A DNA stretch of 64,000 nt from Coriaria nepalensis (lineage: Eukaryota; Streptophyta; Magnoliopsida; Cucurbitales; Coriariaceae), in the NCBI GenBank assembly GCA_027186245.1, contig CP114487.1, forward strand, positions 7,435,001-7,499,000, in the 5' to 3' direction. Shown here piece by piece: positions 20,949-33,413 of the stretch. The notes below the pieces were generated by a model. It saw only the letters and a list, made by a program, of their open reading frames with translations. It searched no databases and was not told the origin of the DNA. Within the stretch, counting starts at the first letter, position 1. Every line of letters starts with the position of its first letter. The position numbers were made by a program, and so were the translations under genes.

Positions 20949-22403
20949 AATCCCACCAGAACTCCCCCTCTTTGTTTTTTTTCCTTTTCCTTGTTTCTTT
21001 CTTGAAGCTAATTCCTCCTATATTTATATATTCTCCCTATAAAGATATTTCCTTTTACCCTTTTTTCCAAGAAAATGAGCTACATTTTCCGGGGAAACCA
21101 TGGAGGGTTTCCCTTCTTAGGAAAACATGATTTCCAATTTGAGTACTCTTGTAATTTCATTCAAATATCAAATCTTCTAATGAAATGGTGCCTGCAATTT
21201 CCCTTGCGGGCTCATCTCATCAGTAGTCTGAGCAAAAGCATTTGTCTTTTCCTTGAGAAATGTTACATAGAATTTCCCAGAATGAATTTATGGCCTCAAT
21301 CAAGAAAACTTGAACCTGTAGGGGGTCAATGTGCAGAAGCTGATCAGAAAAGTTGAGAGACAGTAAGAAAACCCAGCCCAGAAATCCAAATGGCAAAGAA
21401 GGTAAAAATTCACTAGGAAGAAGAACAGAGGATTTCTGGGTTGAAGGTTTCTTTTCCTTTTTTCTTTTGTTTGTTCCTTCAAAAAGTCAATGGAAGGGAA
21501 AAAATAATCATTAAAAAAAAAAGGGGGGGGAACAAATAAAACAGATCAACTTTGATATTGGTTGAGAAGACAGAGAAGGTGGAAACTGAAAGGGAAAGGA
21601 TAATGGTAAGGAGGACAAGAGTGAAAAGAAAAAAAGAAGGAAAAAAAAAATTGTGGGGTATTGACCCTTGTTCTGATATGGAATGTGGGGAGAGAGAAAG
21701 ACAGAGAGAGAGAGAGAGGGAGGGAAGAGAGAGAAATGATTTGGGGGGTGAGCAAAGGAGTCCTAAGAATGCGGAAGACCGTTTATTTTAGAGAGTAATG
21801 ACAGAGTGGGTGGCATGGCAAAAAATCTGGAAGATCATTTCCAGATTCTTCTGTAACGTTGCTCACGGAAGAGGAAGACGTGCATTGCAGTAATCTTGTT
21901 TGTAACTAGGTTGATGACTAATGCATGAACATATCCATGAGAATCGACGTCGGGAATACTGTATATATTTATATTTATTTTTTTATTTAAAAAAAAAGAA
22001 AGATTAAAAAAAAAAGTTGAATCTTATATATATTTTTTGTAGCGATTTCAGGTGTGAGATGCTATACTCTGCTTCGATCTTGAGAAGAAGTGCCTGATAC
22101 GTCACAAGATCAGAATTCTGAAGTACATTTGGAAATATCTGTAAGTTCTTAAGAATATATTTTCACTATTTTGAAGAAGAAATACAGGTCAAGAGAAAAC
22201 TATGCGCCAATAACTCATCACTTGAACCAATTACGAACACTGTGAAGATTCATAAATTTAAATCCTACTTGCTTATTACCTTGAGCTACAATTAATCCAT
22301 CAAAAAGTTATGACTTAATACCTTGAGCATTTGCCAACGGCCATTACTATCAACTAACTTGGCCATTACTAATCTTTCTAATGTTGGAAGGAGAATAACT
22401 CAT
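20949..22403. other. Intergenic: kinase promoter and PPR 3' region
   Basis: This 1.45-kb stretch holds the kinase 5' leader and promoter, with a pyrimidine-rich tract on the minus strand, and beyond about 21.9 kb the 3' flank of the first PPR gene. A GA-rich microsatellite lies at 21695-21732. I see no further gene. Confidence 0.5.
21695..21732. repeat. (GA)n microsatellite upstream of the kinase gene
   Basis: An imperfect run of GA dinucleotides. On the kinase strand it reads as a TC-rich tract, possibly within a long 5' leader. Confidence 0.8.
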
Positions 22404-24312
22404 TTACCATTCATCCATTTCTAGATCATCCGTGGCAACATCTCTAGCATCTTTCATCAACTCGCTCAATCCATCCAACAAAAAGTAAATCCCTTCTGCA
22501 TTCGGATTCGAAACATCTCCCACAGCAAAGGAAACAAATCCAGACCCCACATCGACCCAAGAACATCCCGGAGCCTTTGAAACACCTAAATCTCTCATCA
22601 AAGTCCTCACCTTTACAAGCTTATTCCAAAGCCCGGACCCTGCATACATATTAGCAACTAAAACGTAATAACCCGAATGCTGAGGCCTCATTTCTAATAG
22701 CTTCTCAGCTGCAAATTCTCCTATCTCTGTATTTCCGTGGATCCGACAAGCTCCAATCAGAGTGGCCCACATGGCAGCAGTTGGACGGTAAGGCATGGTC
22801 CGAATAATCTCCCTTGCTTTGTTTAACAGACCAGCCCTTCCAAAAAGATCAGCCATGCAAGCATAGTGCTCCAAACGAGGACTCATCATGTAAGAAGTTT
22901 GCATTTTCGAGAATATGCTTTGGCCTTGAGTTACAAGGCCCGAATGGCTACAAGCAGAGAGAACAGCAATCATGGTTATATGGTCTGGTTCGATGCATAA
23001 CCTTATCATCTCTTCAAAAATTTTAAGAGCTTTTTGCCCTTCTCCTTGCATTCCATACCCTGCAATCAAGGAAGTATAAGTCACTTCATCCCTCCTCCTC
23101 AATGAATCAAACACCTTTCTAGCTTCTAACACTTTGCCCGATCTTGCATACATGTCAACTAAACCATTCCATAGTAACAAATGATCCTTTAAGCCTTCAC
23201 ATTTTGTGATGTAGCAGTGAAATTCTCTTCCATGTTGAAGATTAGCCACTCTAGCACAGAGAGGAAGAATGCTGGCTATTGTTACATGATTTGGTTTAAT
23301 CCCAGAAAGTAACATTTCTCTGAATAGGAACGAAGCTTCCTCAGCCCGATCCATGTGGGTGTAGCCAGATAGCATGGAGTTCCAAGTAATTGTACTCTTT
23401 TTGTCCATTGATTGAAACAAACTATATGCACGCCTAAGGTCTTTGCATCTAGCATACATAGTAATTAACGAGTTTTGGACATTTTCAGACTTGTCGTAAA
23501 AACAACGAATAGCTGAAGCATGAATTTCCTTGCCTAGTTTAATATCACCCATGTGAGAACAAGCACCTAAACCAGTGTTTATTGCAACAGAGTCCAAAAC
23601 AATACCATATGTTCTCATCTGAGAAAGTAACTTAGCTGCGCCTGTAAAATTACCAATCCGGACACACCCTCCGGCAATAGTGTTCCAAGTTATGATATTG
23701 ACTTCAATACCCTCCACTTGCATCCTTTCAAACAGCTCGATTGCCTCCTTCCACATGCCCCTGGATGAATACCCCGATATCATTGCGTTCCAAGAAACTG
23801 GATCTCTTTCGGGCATTTTGTCGAACAGTTTACGGGCAATTTCCACTTCCCCTAACTTGCCATACATAGAGACCAAGGAGTTACGAACAAACAGGTTCCA
23901 CTCACCAGGGCAAGAATCAATGGAGTTATGAACCTCTATCCCGAAACCCAAATCGCCCTTTTCACCACAAGCCTTTAGCACAGATGGGTAAGTGTAATTA
24001 TCCGGCCTAATCCCCTTACTAAGCATGTTCTTGTATGCTGAAAGAGCCTCCACATAAAGCTCATTGCTAACACACGACGATACTAAAATATTCCAAGGAA
24101 AAGGGTGCAATGAATTTGAATTATCAACGACAATATGAGCCTCATCAAAAAGCTTAAAGCTTGCATAAAAAGTAACAAGCTTTCGAACCAAATCAGAGTG
24201 ATTTTCAAGACCCAACGATATAATATGGCTGTGAAGCTGTTTTCCCTGAAATAAGAACTCAAGCTTGGTGCAAGAAAATAGAAGAGCAGAGATGGGACGT
24301 AAGAGGAGGTCA

Positions 24313-24344
<32 letters not shown>

Positions 24345-24560
24345 GTTAGTGCTATGTTGCTTGATGTGAGAGAAGGTTTTAAATGCTTTCGATAACTGGC
24401 CATGGGTTAGGAAATGCTTAAGGGAAGTAATAAGGGAATCAATCATAGGTACATCAGTAGTGCTTTTTATGCTTCCTGCTTTCCATGTTCTGGGTATGAA
24501 TTTCTGAAGCTGGGATGTAGAGAAACTTCCATGGATATGATTGGAGGGAGAAGAAGGCAT
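22404..24560 (-). CDS. PLS-class pentatricopeptide repeat protein with E/E+ tail
   Basis: A single uninterrupted frame of 718 residues, which is usual for plant PLS-class PPR genes. Tandem repeats of 31-36 residues run from about residue 140 to 600 (for example VSWNAMISGYSSRGMWKEAIELFERM). The tail has E and E+ motifs (MRPQHSGYYVLVANMYAGSGLW, then SWVDVGSGFVSFAVGDVSNP) and stops before any DYW deaminase domain. Proteins of this type bind specific organelle RNA sites and recruit C-to-U editing factors. Resembles Arabidopsis At1g71490/At1g22830 (from memory). A run of ten serines near residue 75 is coded by a TCT/TCC repeat (about 24316-24342), so its length may vary between individuals. Whether it goes to plastids or mitochondria is unclear. 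Confidence 0.93.
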
Positions 24561-25701
24561 ACACTACATTGTAACACGAATTGATCATACTTGCCTCCCA
24601 CGTCTCCAAAAACAATGAAATCAAACTCCAAAAAGAAGAACCAACGGGCGGGTTTGGTTCTTCTTTTGGGCCGAATTGGACAGCCAGGAGTGGCCCAAAC
24701 CCTAAGCCGGTCAGAACGACCAGGCGGTGAAAGAGAGTGAGAGGTAGGGTACGCGGGGGGGGAGGGATTATGACAAACTTTAACTAGACCCCAAAAATTC
24801 AGTCTAAAAAGCAATTACCCCAAAACTAATCCAAGCAATTTTAAACCCCCAAAATAAAAATAAAAACTAATTTTAGCCCTCATTTTCCATTAAATTTTGG
24901 ACGGATAGCCCGCAAACCCAATCCCACCCGCTCCGGCCACATAAGCATATCGGTTTGAAATATAAATTTTTCTTCATTTTAACACGCAGTACTTTATATT
25001 ATTATTTTTTTGACCCCTATATTTTGAATTTGTTTTCTCTCATTTCTTTCCGCTCCTAAAATTTAAGTACCACCGTATTAACTTGCCACCCTCTCTCACT
25101 CTCAAACCCTAATCAAATGGATATTGTTTGTTCTCAATTTTGTTGCTTTTAGTTTAAAAATATTAAAAATAGATTATTAAAATATTAGTAAAAAAAACTG
25201 CTTTTTTTTATATATAATATGTTTTACCTTCCATAAGTTTTTTTTATTTCTTATTATATCCCTATGGTGATCAATGGCTGTGTAGGCAATGGCAGAGGTA
25301 GTAGCTTGTAATGTGAGTTTAAGGGAGGTTGGGATGAAAATTTGAAAAGAATTCGAACTTAAACTAAAATGTAGTTTACATTAAATTAAGAGGTTAAATT
25401 ATAATTTTTTAAACGTACTAATGTATTAAGGAATTTGAGGTTAAGACTACTTTATTTCAGACTTTTGGGTTGCTTAAAATATTTTTGGGGCAATTGCGCC
25501 TTTTTAGACTAACCTTTTTTGGGTTAAAGCTACTTTGCCCAAAATTTTAACAGGAAAAATAGAACTATTTTAAGAATTATATAAGGGAAAGAAAAAAAAA
25601 ACCCCACACTGCTTTAATTGTTTTCATCTTCGTCCTTTTTCTTCAACGAACAGCCTCTTTATTTCATATCAGTCAGCTCCAAAGTCCAAACGAACGCAAC
25701 C
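24561..25701. promoter_or_regulatory. Divergent promoter region between two PPR genes
   Basis: The two PPR genes start back to back, 1.14 kb apart. Close to the left gene are TGGGCC at 24667-24672, GGCCCA at 24692-24697 and, overlapping it, a telo-box AAACCCTAA (24697-24705), a combination common in plant genes for organelle and ribosome biogenesis. The middle (24900-25550) is AT-rich with no visible gene. Confidence 0.5.
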
Positions 25702-27732
25702 ATGGAGGCCAAATCCTTATTTACTCCACCCTTTCACCTTCACCTTCTTCCTCCAAATTTTCTTACAACCACCATCATCGACACCAGAATCAGAGCCTCG
25801 AATAAACGCCGACGGTTCCTTACGCCGCAGAAACCTCCATTTGCTGAGAAATATGCGTTTCCTGACTCTTTGCCGCTCCATACGAAGAACCCACACGCTG
25901 TATACAAGGACATTCAAAAATTTGCGAGGCAGGGGAAGCTCAAAGAGGCCCTTACCATATTGGACTATCTGGACCAACAAGGAATCCCTGTTAATCCGAC
26001 CACATTCTCTGCACTCATCACGGCATGTGTCAGAACCAAGTCCTCCTTAACTGAGGTAAAGCAGATTCACACGCATATTAGAATAAACGGACTCGAAAAC
26101 AATGAATTCTTACGTACAAAGCTTGTGCACATGTACACAGCTTGTGGGTCTTTAGAAGATGCTCGCAAGGTGTTCGATGAATGTCCTAGCACAAATGTTT
26201 ACCCTTGGAATGCGTTGCTTAGAGGCACTGTAATTGCAGGTAAACGGAAATACCGTGATGTGCTTTCCACTTATACAGAAATGCGTGAATTAGGGATTGA
26301 ATTGAATGTTTACTCTTTCTCTAGTATCATCAAGAGCTTTGCTGGAGCATCAGCTCTTTCTCAAGGACTGAAAGCTCATGCCCTTTTGGTTAAGAATGGA
26401 TTGCTGAATAGTTCAATTCTTAGAACAAGTCTGATTGATATGTACTTTAAATGTGGCAAGGTCAAGCTCGCATGCCTTATTTTCGATGAAGTTACTGAGA
26501 GAGATGTAGTCTTATGGGGAGCCATGATTTCCGGTTTTGCACATAATAGGCTACAAAGGGAAGCTTTGGAATACACAAGGAAGATGATAGATGCAGGAAT
26601 AAGGCCAAATTCCGTTATATTGACCATAATTCTACCTATTATTGGAGAGATTTCGGCCAGGAGACTAGGCCAGGAAATTCATGCATATGTGCTAAAGACA
26701 AAGAGTTACTCAAAACAGATTTTCATTCAATCTGCCTTAATTGATATGTATTGCAAGTGCAGGGACATTGGTTCAGGTCGACATGTTTTTTACGGATCAC
26801 TGGAGAGGAATGCTATCTGCTGGACTGCTCTCATGTCAGGTTATGCTTTCAATGGGAGATTGGAACAGGCCTTAAGGTCAATAATATGGATGCAGCAAGA
26901 AGGCTTTTGGCCTGATATTGTCACCATTGCCACTATTCTCCCAGTTTGCACAGAGTTAAGAGCATTAGATCAAGGGAAGGAGATTCATGCTTTTGCTTTG
27001 AAAAATTGGTTCCTTCCTAATGTATCTATAGTTTCTTCCTTGATGATGCTGTACTCAAAATGTGGTGTCTTGGACTATTCTTTTAAACTGTTTGATAGTT
27101 TGGAGCACAGGAATGTGATTTTATGGACGGCTATGATCGATTCTTATATTGAAAACAAGCGTCTAGATGAAGCAATCTGTGTTTTCAGGTCAATGCAGTT
27201 GTCTAAACACAGGCCAGATACCGTTACTATGGCAAGGACCTTACATGTTTGTGGCGAACTGAAAAATCTGAAGCTTGGGAAGGAGATCCATGGACAAGTC
27301 TTGAAGAGAAATTTGGACAGTGCCCATTTTGTTTTGGGTCAAGTCGTGAAAATGTACGGGAAGTGTGGTGCAGTTAATATTGCTAAGATGGTTTTTGACG
27401 CGATCCCAGTGAAGGGTTCAATGACATGGACAGCAATAATAGAGGCTTATGGAGATAATGATCGATATCAGCTTGCACTTGATCTTTTTAATAGCATGAT
27501 TTCCAGGGGGTTTACTCCTAATCAGTTTACGTTTAAAGCGATTCTCTCTGTTTGTCATCAAGCGGGATTTGTTGATGAGGCTTTGAGAATCTTTGATTTA
27601 ATGTTTTTTAGTAGGTATAAGATCGATGCATCTAAAGAACATTACTCTTTACTAATTGCTCTTCTTACCCGATTTGGTCGAATGGACGAAGCTAGGAGGT
27701 TCGTACAATTGAGTTCTACCTTGTCATTGTAA
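25702..27732 (+). CDS. Pentatricopeptide repeat protein, probably plastid (At1g71460-like)
   Basis: A single open frame; the start at 25702 has a strong ACCATGG context and gives 676 residues. An in-frame upstream stretch of 28 codons has no ATG. The N-terminus (about 1-50) is basic and Pro/Thr-rich like a plastid transit peptide. Repeats run from about residue 75 to 660 (for example NVILWTAMIDSYIENKRLDEAICVF). There is no E, E+ or DYW extension, so it should act in RNA binding, not directly in editing deamination. Resembles Arabidopsis At1g71460 (from memory). It is divergent to the first PPR gene but belongs to a different subclass, so the two are not recent duplicates. Confidence 0.92.
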   Translation: MEAKSLFTPPFHLHLLPPNFLTTTIIDTRIRASNKRRRFLTPQKPPFAEKYAFPDSLPLHTKNPHAVYKDIQKFARQGKLKEALTILDYLDQQGIPVNPTTFSALITACVRTKSSLTEVKQIHTHIRINGLENNEFLRTKLVHMYTACGSLEDARKVFDECPSTNVYPWNALLRGTVIAGKRKYRDVLSTYTEMRELGIELNVYSFSSIIKSFAGASALSQGLKAHALLVKNGLLNSSILRTSLIDMYFKCGKVKLACLIFDEVTERDVVLWGAMISGFAHNRLQREALEYTRKMIDAGIRPNSVILTIILPIIGEISARRLGQEIHAYVLKTKSYSKQIFIQSALIDMYCKCRDIGSGRHVFYGSLERNAICWTALMSGYAFNGRLEQALRSIIWMQQEGFWPDIVTIATILPVCTELRALDQGKEIHAFALKNWFLPNVSIVSSLMMLYSKCGVLDYSFKLFDSLEHRNVILWTAMIDSYIENKRLDEAICVFRSMQLSKHRPDTVTMARTLHVCGELKNLKLGKEIHGQVLKRNLDSAHFVLGQVVKMYGKCGAVNIAKMVFDAIPVKGSMTWTAIIEAYGDNDRYQLALDLFNSMISRGFTPNQFTFKAILSVCHQAGFVDEALRIFDLMFFSRYKIDASKEHYSLLIALLTRFGRMDEARRFVQLSSTLSL

Positions 27733-28476
27733 TAAGAGATGTCACAAAATCTTCATTTCTTGTCACTAACATCTTATCAATCTGCAAAAATGTATAGTTC
27801 TCTGTGTCAATTCCGTGACATAATTATGAATGTGATCACACTTGGCAGGAATTTTTCGTATTTTATAAACGTTTTATGTTTCTATAATCATCTATCATAA
27901 AAGACCCTTTTATCATTTATGTATAAATAGTTACAAATAAGATATAAAAGCGTATTCAATCTTTGTTTCTACTCATCATTATCGTCATTATCGTCATTAA
28001 TAATGATGTTTTCTCTTACAGATGGTTGAAGCTTTAGCATAATCCAGCTGTGGTTAATTTGAAATCAATGCTATTGGTTAGTATTATTATATGTGTCATT
28101 GAGTTGGTATCCAAAATAAACATATAATTAGTACGCACTAAGATATCGACATGTTACATTAATTTAAACGTAATATAAACTAAATTTAATGTGATTAATT
28201 AGTAATCCCCATCTCCTAACTCTTTGACTCACTCCATCGTGAGTAAGAAATTACCATTTTACCAAACTCACTTGGGTGCTCGTTGGCTGTCACGCTTGTC
28301 ATGTATTAATTTAGTTATAAATAAAATTAGCTAAATATTCATATTGTTCTTAAACCCATTCATTAATTCTAAAAGTTGGTCCGACAATCAAAATCACAAG
28401 CCCCTAAATGATATTCACTTCGAGATTTTGGTTTCGAAATTTATAGAGACCATTTCTTAAGTTTAACCATTAATCA

Positions 28477-28478
<2 letters not shown>

Positions 28479-28522
<44 letters not shown>
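28479..28522. repeat. (ATT)n trinucleotide microsatellite
   Basis: About 14 uninterrupted ATT units. Confidence 0.95.
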
Positions 28523-28523
<1 letters not shown>

Positions 28524-30430
28524 TATCCTCATCAATATTTTTGTTAATTTTGCTGTCGAACAAGTTTGAATGTTAATATATAAAATAATGAGGATCCCTT
28601 TTTCGGGTCAATATAATGATAAATTATTGATCACATGAAAATGAGAGATTTCTAATTCATAGTGAATGGAAATAATTAGATTGATAACACGTTCAATCTA
28701 CTAATCAAAATGCAAGTCATGAAATTAGCCTTCTAGTCCTTGCATTAACTTAATCTTTTCGACCAGGATCTAAAGACATTAACTGAAGCTGTTACCAATT
28801 GATATTGTCTTCTTAACGGAAATTAAGGACATTGACTGATCATCCCTTAAATTAGTTTCAAGTACCTTTTTACAAGGCAAAAAGCTTATCCCCATACCTT
28901 GGTCGGTTACTTGTGGGGTAAGGTATTAGGTACTTTTCTGGTTTGGATTTACATGCCCTTAATTTAGATTAGGTATTTTCTTAACGGGAATTAATTAAGT
29001 AATTTTTATATTTTATTTAATAGAGATTTTAAATTCGAGTTTTTATATTTAATTATAATTAATTAATTAAATAGTTCTCATATTATTATAAACGATATTT
29101 TTATATATCGAGATTTAATTTATTATATAATATTATATTTTTAAATAATAAAAAATAAAAAAATAAAAAAATAAAAAATATGTATATTTTGAATTTCTCT
29201 TCCTCTTAAATAATCTATTTTTAAGGGTAGTCAATTAAATATCACTCAGTGCAAGAGATTCTCTAAGTAATTGACCTTTGTAACAATTATGTTATCCCTT
29301 ATTAGAACAATTACCGTAATCTGCGTTAATATCAGACTCATAGTAGTATGACGTTGACATGACATCAACAGGTACATACCTTGACCGTAGAAATCTGGAC
29401 CCCACTCCCCCACCTGAGTAAACTGCCTTTTATTATTTTAAAATTTTTTTTTTAATATATTTTCAATTTTTTTTTTAATTTATTAAATTAGTCTGTCTCA
29501 TGTTTCTAATTTTAAAATTTTATTAAAAATTTAATTAACTATTTTAATGTAATAATACGATTTATTTTCTATCCTATTTATTTTATTATTTTTATTAAAA
29601 TCTAACTTATCTAATTCTTAATTTAATTTATTTTTTTCTTTCTTTTTCTTTGATTGTGAAAGAAAAAATAAAATAAAAAATAATTAAATTGAAATGGTTA
29701 ATAGAAATTAATTTAATTTTTTAATAATATCATAAAATTAAGAATATAAGTTTAATTTAGAAAATTTAGAATGAATTAAATCTAATTTTTAAAATTATAA
29801 AAAACTTAATAAGTTTAATAATAATAAAAAAAAGTTTAAAATAATTAAATTTAATTTAATTTTAAATAAATATATACATATATTATGAATTTTCGCACTA
29901 ACTTATAACTATTATTTATATTAGTCAATTTAAAAAGTGCTCTCGGCGTCATGACCACTTCTTATCTTAATTATCGGTTTTTTTTTTTTGGTCCAAATTA
30001 CGTAGTGCTTACTGTCTAAGATTTTTTTTTTTTTTTCCAATTATTAATTAATAATTAATCCTAATCTAATCTGCATGCCACCTGCGTTCAAACCGCGTCC
30101 CAGAACAGGATCATCCTTAAAAAAATTAAAAAAATTAAAAAACACTAATCTAATCTCTCCACACAAATATGTCTAATTACAAATCTTAAAATTTGACATC
30201 AGATTCTGTACACTTGGCATGCCTCTATAAGCCATAATAACCCTATCAAACTTTTTAAGGTATCCGATTTTTAACATCTGATAATCTTTGTCCGAAAAGG
30301 ATTCGATCATATGTTCATGCACATGAGAACTTCTTTTCACTTATGAAACTACTTGGAAATTCCCCTTCTAAGTATCCGCGGTCCAACCGGATCATGATAT
30401 ATATCCAGTATCCACCCACCACCCTTCATC

Positions 30431-30440
30431 TATAAATATA
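30431..30440 (+). promoter_or_regulatory. TATA box of the ERF gene
   Basis: TATAAATATA lies 108-117 bp upstream of the ERF start codon, a normal spacing that leaves a leader of about 80 nt. Confidence 0.6.
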
Positions 30441-30547
30441 CATTAACTGCTTCTAACTGGATCACATTAACTACTTTCACTGATATGTAGTATCTCTACT
30501 TAAACAAACCAAAACTGCAAAAAACATTACATTCCATTGATCACCAC

Positions 30548-31141
30548 ATGTCGGAACCAAACATGGCTGGTACTACTAGTTCACGTTACACCCACGGTCC
30601 AGCCACTTCTAGCTATAGAGGAGTCCGAAAGAGAAAATGGGGCAAATGGGTATCCGAAATCAGAGAACCCGGGACCAAAACCAGAATCTGGCTAGGCAGC
30701 TTCGAGACTCCTGAGATGGCTGCCGTGGCCTATGATGTGGCGGCTCTACATTTCCGCGGAACAGAAGCTCGTTTAAATTTCCCGGAAATGGTCAATAGCC
30801 TTCCTAATCCGGCTAGTTCAAATCCGGAAGATATACGCATGGCGGCCCATGAGGCGGCCTTGAGGCTATGCGGCCCACCATCTCAGGAAGAGGCAATTCG
30901 TGATCTTCAGCTTGTTGGCTCCAGCAGCTCGAACATGGCGGGCCCAGTGACGGTTAGGCTCTCACCGAGCCAGATTCAGGCGATTAACGAGTCCCCGTTG
31001 GACTCACCACAGATGTGGATGCAAATGTCCGAGTCGTTTATGGTAGAACGAAGTATGATGTTCGACGATAACATTGACATTGAGGATCATAATGAATATT
31101 ATTGGCAGTATATGCAGTCTGATTCACTTTGGGATCCGTAA
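30548..31141 (+). CDS. AP2/ERF transcription factor (ERF019/ERF021-like)
   Basis: An intronless gene of 197 residues with one AP2 domain at about residues 23-80, starting [20 protein letters not shown] and containing the [21 protein letters not shown] helix region and the LNFPE end. Val and Glu at the positions that separate DREB from ERF types (WVSEI) point to the DREB side. The C-terminus is acidic and ends DSLWDP, a likely activation or interaction motif. The domain binds GCC-box or DRE-type DNA. Close to Arabidopsis At1g71450 (ERF021) and At1g22810 (ERF019), judged from memory. A TATA box is at 30431. Confidence 0.95.
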   Translation: MSEPNMAGTTSSRYTHGPATSSYRGVRKRKWGKWVSEIREPGTKTRIWLGSFETPEMAAVAYDVAALHFRGTEARLNFPEMVNSLPNPASSNPEDIRMAAHEAALRLCGPPSQEEAIRDLQLVGSSSSNMAGPVTVRLSPSQIQAINESPLDSPQMWMQMSESFMVERSMMFDDNIDIEDHNEYYWQYMQSDSLWDP

Positions 31142-31799
31142 GTAACAATTTTAGTAATAATATATATATAATCTCTGTTGATATGGATAATGACATATAA
31201 TATATAGTACACTTAAATAATAATGATTTTTTTAAAAATATGTTTCGTATTTACGACCGTAACAGTGGTTTTAGTGTGAAAACATATAGTTTTGGAGAAT
31301 AGAAAGAAAATAATATCTCTTATAATATGCTTTTAGATATATATAAGTTTGTAGTACGTGATTGATCGTTAAATAATAAACGAACTATTCTATTACTTAG
31401 CTGTTCTCTCTCTCTCTCTCTCTCTTCTTTTATGTTTTCCCTTTTGGAAGAAAGTGGCCACGTAAAGCCATAATCACATTAACAATTGATATTCTGCGTA
31501 ACGGGGAGGATGAAGGAGAAATGGATTGGGTTCACATCTTGATTCGCGTTTGCGATTGAAATAAAAATAAGTTAAAATTATTTATATATTTTATATGTTT
31601 TGGGTCATTTTATAAAAAAGGTATAGCCTAAGATTGATTTTTATTCGATACCAATCATAAATTTAGATAAATTTCGTATGATCTAGATTACCTCATCGAT
31701 CTAACACTGCTCGGTAAAACTATAGAGCGTATGATATAAAATTATAGAATTAATACAAATTCGAAAGAGTTACAACTTACCAGTTTACAAAGTAACCTA
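31142..31799. other. Intergenic region
   Basis: ERF 3' UTR and AT-rich sequence, with a TC microsatellite at 31405-31424. No gene seen. Confidence 0.5.
31405..31424. repeat. (TC)n microsatellite
   Basis: Ten TC units about 260 bp beyond the ERF stop codon. Confidence 0.85.
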
Positions 31800-33086
31800 T
31801 CAATTGCATCCATTGGGCCTGAACCCAATCATTTTGTTGCTAACATCGTACACTACTTCTAATGTCTTTTGTTGCATTGTTCCAAATATCATCACTTTAT
31901 CGGCATCGTCGTCAATCCGAGCAAACGCCAAACAAACATGCGATTCACTTTCCAAGTATAATATTCCCGCTGGGTGTAAGTTTAACTTCAATCTCCCACT
32001 CAAAGTGAATCTTGACTGCTGGAAATGTTAACACTTCTATGGCCATGTAGGTCGTGGCATGTATCGAGTATAGAAGGTCCGTTTATCATCGCATAATTCA
32101 TTCTCTTTCGAAACTCCATCTTCATGACTTCATATATCACAGGTGGTAGTCGGGTTATCTCTGTCCCTGTGTCAATTATCGTGTCGCCTTTCAGATATTT
32201 TGATGATGAAATTTGTAATTTAGACCCTCCTACACTTATACCATTGATATGTAGCCCGTAATAAGAAGAACCTCGTATGAACATTAATGCCGTGTATTTC
32301 AAGTAGTTACTACCTTTGCTACCGAATCTGAGGTAGCCCATATTACTCGATTTGGAAGGTAGACAGTATGAGAATACTTGTTTATATATTTTTTCGGTTT
32401 GATGAACAAACGATACATTTCCTCTACCAAGACCAAGTACCCCCGGCTACAGTATCCAAACCGTCCAGCATGTTAGCCTCTTTGGTGCTACAACTGAAAA
32501 CAAAGTTGTCGAATATATCTCTGAATGTCAAGCTCAATCTTTCTTCCATTAAGATGCCTAAAGGATTGTTGTTTCATGAGATAGCATTTAGAACATCCGA
32601 ATTTGGCTGCATCAATTGCAAGTATATCGTAGCATGTATGTACATATAATATAAATGTTGACACATTAGAATTTCTTTCTACTTACTTTGGTTTATAGCA
32701 GCATAGGTCATTGATCTTTTAGGGACGAAATTGTGGACCCCTAGCCTATTAATGCCTTTCTTTCTACACCTTGCCCAAGTTAGCTTGGCACTAGTATCAA
32801 ATATAAATGGAAGCTCTTGTTTGGGGGTACCAAGTCCGACAACTACAATGTAGTTGCCTACGTCTATCTTTGTATCATGTTCGACCGTTGCACTTGGGTC
32901 TGCTAAATTCGTGTTGTTTCTGGTCAAATTCATTATGAGGTTAAAGTTGATTGATTTCACCCGAGCTTCTTGTCTGTGAAGGTTTAGATCGGTATGCACG
33001 AGATGTTTTCGTTTGTTAGGCTTCGTTCCGGAGCAAGGTCCATTCTTATACACCACTTCAAGAAATGCACCATCTTTACGCCCTGA
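31800..33086 (-). pseudogene. Broken pepsin-type aspartic protease (nepenthesin/CND41-like)
   Basis: Minus-strand pieces in family order: propeptide and first lobe (33086-32679, with EVVYKNGPCSG and YIVVVGLGTPKQELPFIFDT), a middle piece (about 32560-32400), second lobe (32341-32000, with IDTGTEITRLPP) and C-terminal end (32003-31800, CLAFAR...IFGTMQQKTLEVVYDVSNKMIGFRPNGC). The first catalytic DTG is changed to DTS (DTSAKLTW in place of DTGSDLTW), while the second DTG is intact. The reading frame shifts at least three times (near 32440, 32030 and 31970), and one piece meets a stop. It is therefore a decayed gene copy; no function is expected. Plant relatives are secreted or plastid proteases such as CND41. 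Confidence 0.88.
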
Positions 33087-33413
33087 AAATCAATCATGGA
33101 GCTAGCTAAATTTGTTTAGATTAAGTACGAATAAAAGAAAATGAAAAGAAACAAAGCAAAATGAGATAATTGTTGATCGACAGATCTCGTTGAAAGGACT
33201 TGGCGTAGAATAACGCGGGGGATAGAGTAGTGAGTTGAATGGTGTGATTTTGATAAAACTGGGGAACTCATTTATGTGGCTTCTCTAACTTCCAAGGCAA
33301 AACCCTGATGTGCACTCCACAAAATGCATTGAAAGGCGAAAATGGGAACCCTAAAAGAAGCTAGGCGAAAGAGTGATGATTTAGTAGCCATAACCGTTAC
33401 TTTTTAAGTTAAT
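33087..33413. other. Intergenic remainder upstream of the protease pseudogene
   Basis: No gene seen; probably the former promoter of the protease copy, up to the left repeat of the TRIM-like element. Confidence 0.4.

Larger units (their letters stand above)
27733..30547. other. Large AT-rich intergenic region upstream of the ERF gene
   Basis: The 2.8-kb stretch has no frame of note. It contains the 3' UTR of the PPR gene, an ATT trinucleotide microsatellite (28479-28522) and very AT-rich sequence at 29000-29950. The last kilobase is presumably the ERF promoter. Confidence 0.5.
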
